From Cycas panzhihuaensis (lineage: Eukaryota; Cycadophyta), in NCBI GenBank assembly GCA_023213395.1, contig CM041465.1:250239741-250303740 (forward strand): DNA of 64,000 nucleotides, read 5' to 3'. The position numbers and the translations under genes were made by a program. The notes under the pieces are model-generated. The model was given only the letters and a program-made list of their open reading frames with translations. It had not been told where the DNA came from and did no database searches. Of this stretch, positions 60,922 through 64,000 are shown in pieces. How positions within the stretch are numbered: position 1 is the first letter of the stretch; every line of letters starts with the position of its first letter.

Positions 60922-62207
60922 TTCTCTCTTAATGTTTAATATCTTTGAATCTTGTCTTCAAGTCTTCATCCATTGATCTTCAACCTGTATGTTGGATCCT
61001 ATAACCTATATTATATATCTATATATTATGCATTATATCACCTATAACTTGTAATCAACCTATATGTAGTCATTTATTTACCAGTAATAACTATCTGTGA
61101 ACAACCAACCCACAATATAAAGCATCATTAAGATCAACATATATGAAGTATTTTCCTATACATCTTTATATCTTCACCTATATAGTTAGTTTCAATCAAT
61201 ATTATGTCAACCATAATCAACATTCTGTCAACCATTTAACAAATTAACAAACAAACAAAGTCATTCCTAAGTCTATATGAAACAATAACCATGTATCAAA
61301 ATACATGGATAACCAACCTCTATGATCGCTACTTCTCTAGGTAATTGCTTTAAATATATGGTTCATCATTCTTTCATATTGCTTATATAAGAGTAATATA
61401 ATCTTTCTTTCTTTTAGTTAGACCATTTTAACAACTAGATATTAGTTGGATCTCATTTATAACTAACACTTAGTATGCCATTTAAGTAATCACTTAAGAC
61501 TTTTCTTTGTCTTAATAATAAGTAGATTTCTTATAATCTCCTTATTAAGCAAACTGGGTAGTCTTACTGAGTGATATCATTAATCATCAAAATAGGTTCA
61601 ATCAATCAAGTGGTCTACTCATTTGGTTGGTACTTACCATCCACTAAATCAAATATGTATTTCCAAGGAGGAGTGTGCAGATCTAACATATCAAGAATTT
61701 TTCATATCATGAATTCATCAAATGTTTCTTAGTTCATAAAATTTTCAATTGACTTTAAGTCTTCAAATATCATAAATGAGCTTTAGTTTATTCACCTTTA
61801 AACCAAACTTTCTTTTTCTTCCACCATATTTTTAAAATAATATTACCATTATGTTTAGAGCCTTTAACAACGTCAGAATATACTAAAATTCTTTTGAAAA
61901 CTATTATGAAATATAACTTTTATGAGGTTTAGAGCACTTTTATTAAATATACTCTTCATTTTCTCTGTCATCTGCTATTTGAAGTATCTCATGAGACCAC
62001 TCACTTCAACCATCTTAAAGTTGTATTTCCAACACAACCAACAACATCTAATTCTGACATATAAGTGATGAATTATAATGGAAAACATACCAATATTATA
62101 ATGGGTTAATGCCACAAGATCATTACATTAGTTAATTATTCCTAGTGAAAGAGGTTAATGTATTAAGGTCATTTATGTAGATTAATTATGTGACCTTAGG
62201 ATATATT
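60431..62207 (-). mobile_element. Diverged LARD-2 relative: one LTR and partial internal region
   Basis: 60431-60921 is related to LARD-2 LTRs (shared GATACCAT, CCATGGGAGAAGG, AAGTG.TGTGTATATATTTATA words), followed by polypurine complement TTCTCTCTTA and internal sequence matching 49591 onward (for example ATCAAAATACATGGATAACC near 61297). It is more diverged than the two array copies are from each other. No second LTR is seen before the GC-rich block, so the unit is truncated or continues past that insertion. Confidence 0.75.
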
Positions 62208-64000
62208 GTTAGCATTAATCTCTTAATGAAATGCACTTTATGTGGGTGAAGGCAAATAGAGGCGAACACGCAGGTGAACGGAGGTGACTCTATCTAGGGT
62301 TAGAACATGAGGCGAAGAGTGGCGGCTGGTCCGTGTACCAGAGACAGACCCTGGAGGAGGCATTAATGGTAGGGCATCAAGGCGCCCCTTAACGGCTGGA
62401 CACGGAGCAGTTGGAGGGCCCAATGGACCCTAGAAGGGCTTGGGCAAGAGGCTCGGCCCTTGTGAAGAGGTGCAGCAGGGAGGTGGATGCCCCCAGCTCA
62501 GACGGACTATAAGACTAGCATCAAGGGCGAGGTGGCTCTTAGGGGGAGATTCCTGTAGGATATTGAAACGCTCCCTACAGGGCGGCAATCCTACGTCTAG
62601 CAAAGGGATATAAAAACACCACATTGGCTAGGCTAGGCAGCGAGGATCTTGCCTCGCAGGATGTCCGTCTTGGCACGAGCGCAGTTCTGGGGCAAGGTGC
62701 CTGGTTGCTTCCAGGTAGCCGTGCAAAAACGAGGCCTTCCTACCCTTCAGATGGCCGGGAAGGAAATGGAAACCTCGCGCGTTGCGACTCCCCAAAGTAA
62801 TGAGAAGGCAACGAGGAGGGCAACAAACCTAACGTGCGATAGATATGAAGCAAGTCGTACGAGGGTACAACATAAATGGGTTTTCTATTCCTAGGTTATG
62901 TAAAGTAAAGAAACAGTGCGGGAAAGCAAATGTAAAGTAAAAGATTATTTTCCTTTTCCTTAATGCTTCCTTATCTATTACAGTAAATGTAAAAGGACAA
63001 AAAAGCATAAAGAAAAACACGAAAGAAATGCGAGGAATACCTGGATCCGGCGTTCGAATATAAACACAGATTCTCCTTCTGGGTTGCGCTCCTTCCTTCC
63101 TCCCTCCGCGCATGCAACATTGATCAACGGTGGTGAAGGGGGTTTGCTTACCTCCCCTTGAGCATGCAAGGACTAAATAAAATGAAAGGGCGAAAAAGGA
63201 ACGCAAAACTAAAGGAGAGAAGTACCGTGGGAGCGGCCAAGAACGGGTTTGTCTTGCGCGCCACCTCCTCCAACACGATCCTACAAACAAGTGGAGAGAG
63301 CACCTTCCTCTCAGGAGAGAGGCTACGAAGTACGGCAAAGATATATGTGTATGTATGTAAATGAAATCAACTAAGACAAATAATTTAAGCTATGCACCAG
63401 AACATAGTAAAAATAAAACCAAGGTGTGCGAGAAGCATATACACTGTCATGCACCATAAAACATACTACACGGGACTGAGTATAGCCTCGGGATGGCTAA
63501 CTCACCCACATGAGGTCTCCACAGGGTTCGGATAGGAAACACTAGCGGGTAACAAGGTGGAGAAGGGTAGTGACGGGTTACCTATACCAAGTGGAAAGCT
63601 CCAACCAAATCTCTTAGGCTTCCCTAGCTCCGTTCCCTAAGAAAACGCGGATGGTAAAGGGAGAGAGGATAAGGGATGGAACCCTTAGGGAGAAGGATGG
63701 CAATGGGGGACGGAACCCCGCCTATCTCCCTCAAATCCTCGTGTGGAACCCTTTACACCGGTTAACTCAGAAAAGGGTGAAAGAGATAGCTTAGAGGGAA
63801 TGGGTAGATCTCAAGGAAAAAATAAGAAAATACCTCTAATCTAGGGCAACACTATGAGAGAGCCACAACTAGCTAAGATCACTTTCATTTAATAGCAAGG
63901 GAACTAGTAGAGAAAGTGGATGCAAGTGAGTGAAATGAGCTTGTAAGTAGAAAACAAAAACCAAGGAAAAAAAGCACCAACAAGAAACAGGAAATACCTT
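62208..64000 (+). mobile_element. GC-rich LTR-like block, truncated by the window
   Basis: From about 62235 the composition shifts abruptly from strongly AT-rich to G/C-rich. TGTTAGCATT at 62208 could be an LTR start. A TATAAAA box at 62609-62615 (plus) and a leader-like GA-rich stretch follow. No gag or pol motif, PBS or second LTR is visible before base 64000, so it is most simply the 5' LTR and leader of a younger element. The 169-residue open frame at 63338-62829 (minus) matches nothing I recognise and is probably a chance frame in GC-rich DNA. Confidence 0.45.
62609..62615 (+). promoter_or_regulatory. Putative TATA box
   Basis: TATAAAA in the context GGGATATAAAAACACCAC, a good plant core-promoter match, 28 bases after a perfect 8-bp hairpin stem (62552-62559 / 62574-62581). 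Confidence 0.5.

Noticed and set aside
62829-63338. 169-residue open frame on the minus strand, the longest in the window
   Set aside because: No recognisable domain, low-complexity hydrophobic and arginine-rich composition, overlapped by other frames, and located in a GC-rich LTR-like block where long chance frames are expected.

Overview
The window is AT-rich nuclear DNA of a land plant with a large, repeat-laden genome. A gymnosperm is my best guess, from the mix of very old, stop-ridden Ty1/copia and Ty3/gypsy elements; the sequence does not prove the taxon. I find no intact host gene. Almost everything recognisable is LTR-retrotransposon debris, identified by translating both strands through stops and frameshifts and by pairing LTRs, primer-binding sites (PBS), polypurine tracts (PPT) and 5-bp target-site duplications (TSD).

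Layout, left part. 1-480: copia protease and pre-integrase (-), running off the left edge. 493-1005: a segment repeated at 8388-8885. About 1010-2760: copia 3' LTR end, RNase H tail and gag (-), with most of pol missing. 3425-7400: Tat-like gypsy pol (+) in the order protease, extra RNase H, RT, RNase H, integrase. 9053-13774: complete copia frame 'Copia-1' (+) with two LTRs, PBS, PPT and near-perfect TSD, but most of RT deleted. 15316-19229: non-coding LTR element 'LARD-1' (-). 21890-23160: gypsy integrase remnant (-) holding a 91-bp tandem duplication. 24348-24660: composite tetranucleotide array. 25890-27330: a less AT-rich island with the only host-gene trace, the 5' end of an LRR receptor-like protein pseudogene (-).

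Right part: a nest at least four levels deep. Copia-3 (28890-33180, -) is interrupted at 33180/53320 by a non-coding element, LARD-2, in the form LTR-internal-LTR-internal-LTR (33181-53319), flanked by GATCT/GATAT. Its first internal region is split by Copia-2 (34184-46236, -, CTTTA/CTTTG), whose leader is split by a chromodomain gypsy element (39170-45231, -, ATTGT on both sides). Further right, Copia-4 (55016-60430, -) is interrupted by a 2.1-kb non-autonomous LTR element (55544-57642, ATTAT/ATTAC) and by a 0.57-kb unidentified insert, and is cut by a diverged LARD-2 relative (60431-62207). From about 62208 the base composition becomes sharply GC-richer, with a TATA-containing, LTR-like block that runs off the window.

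The elements do not work together as a pathway; they form a stratigraphic record. In most coding remnants catalytic residues or whole domains are gone. The chromovirus is the best preserved, yet its protein frames are broken and one RT catalytic aspartate is lost.
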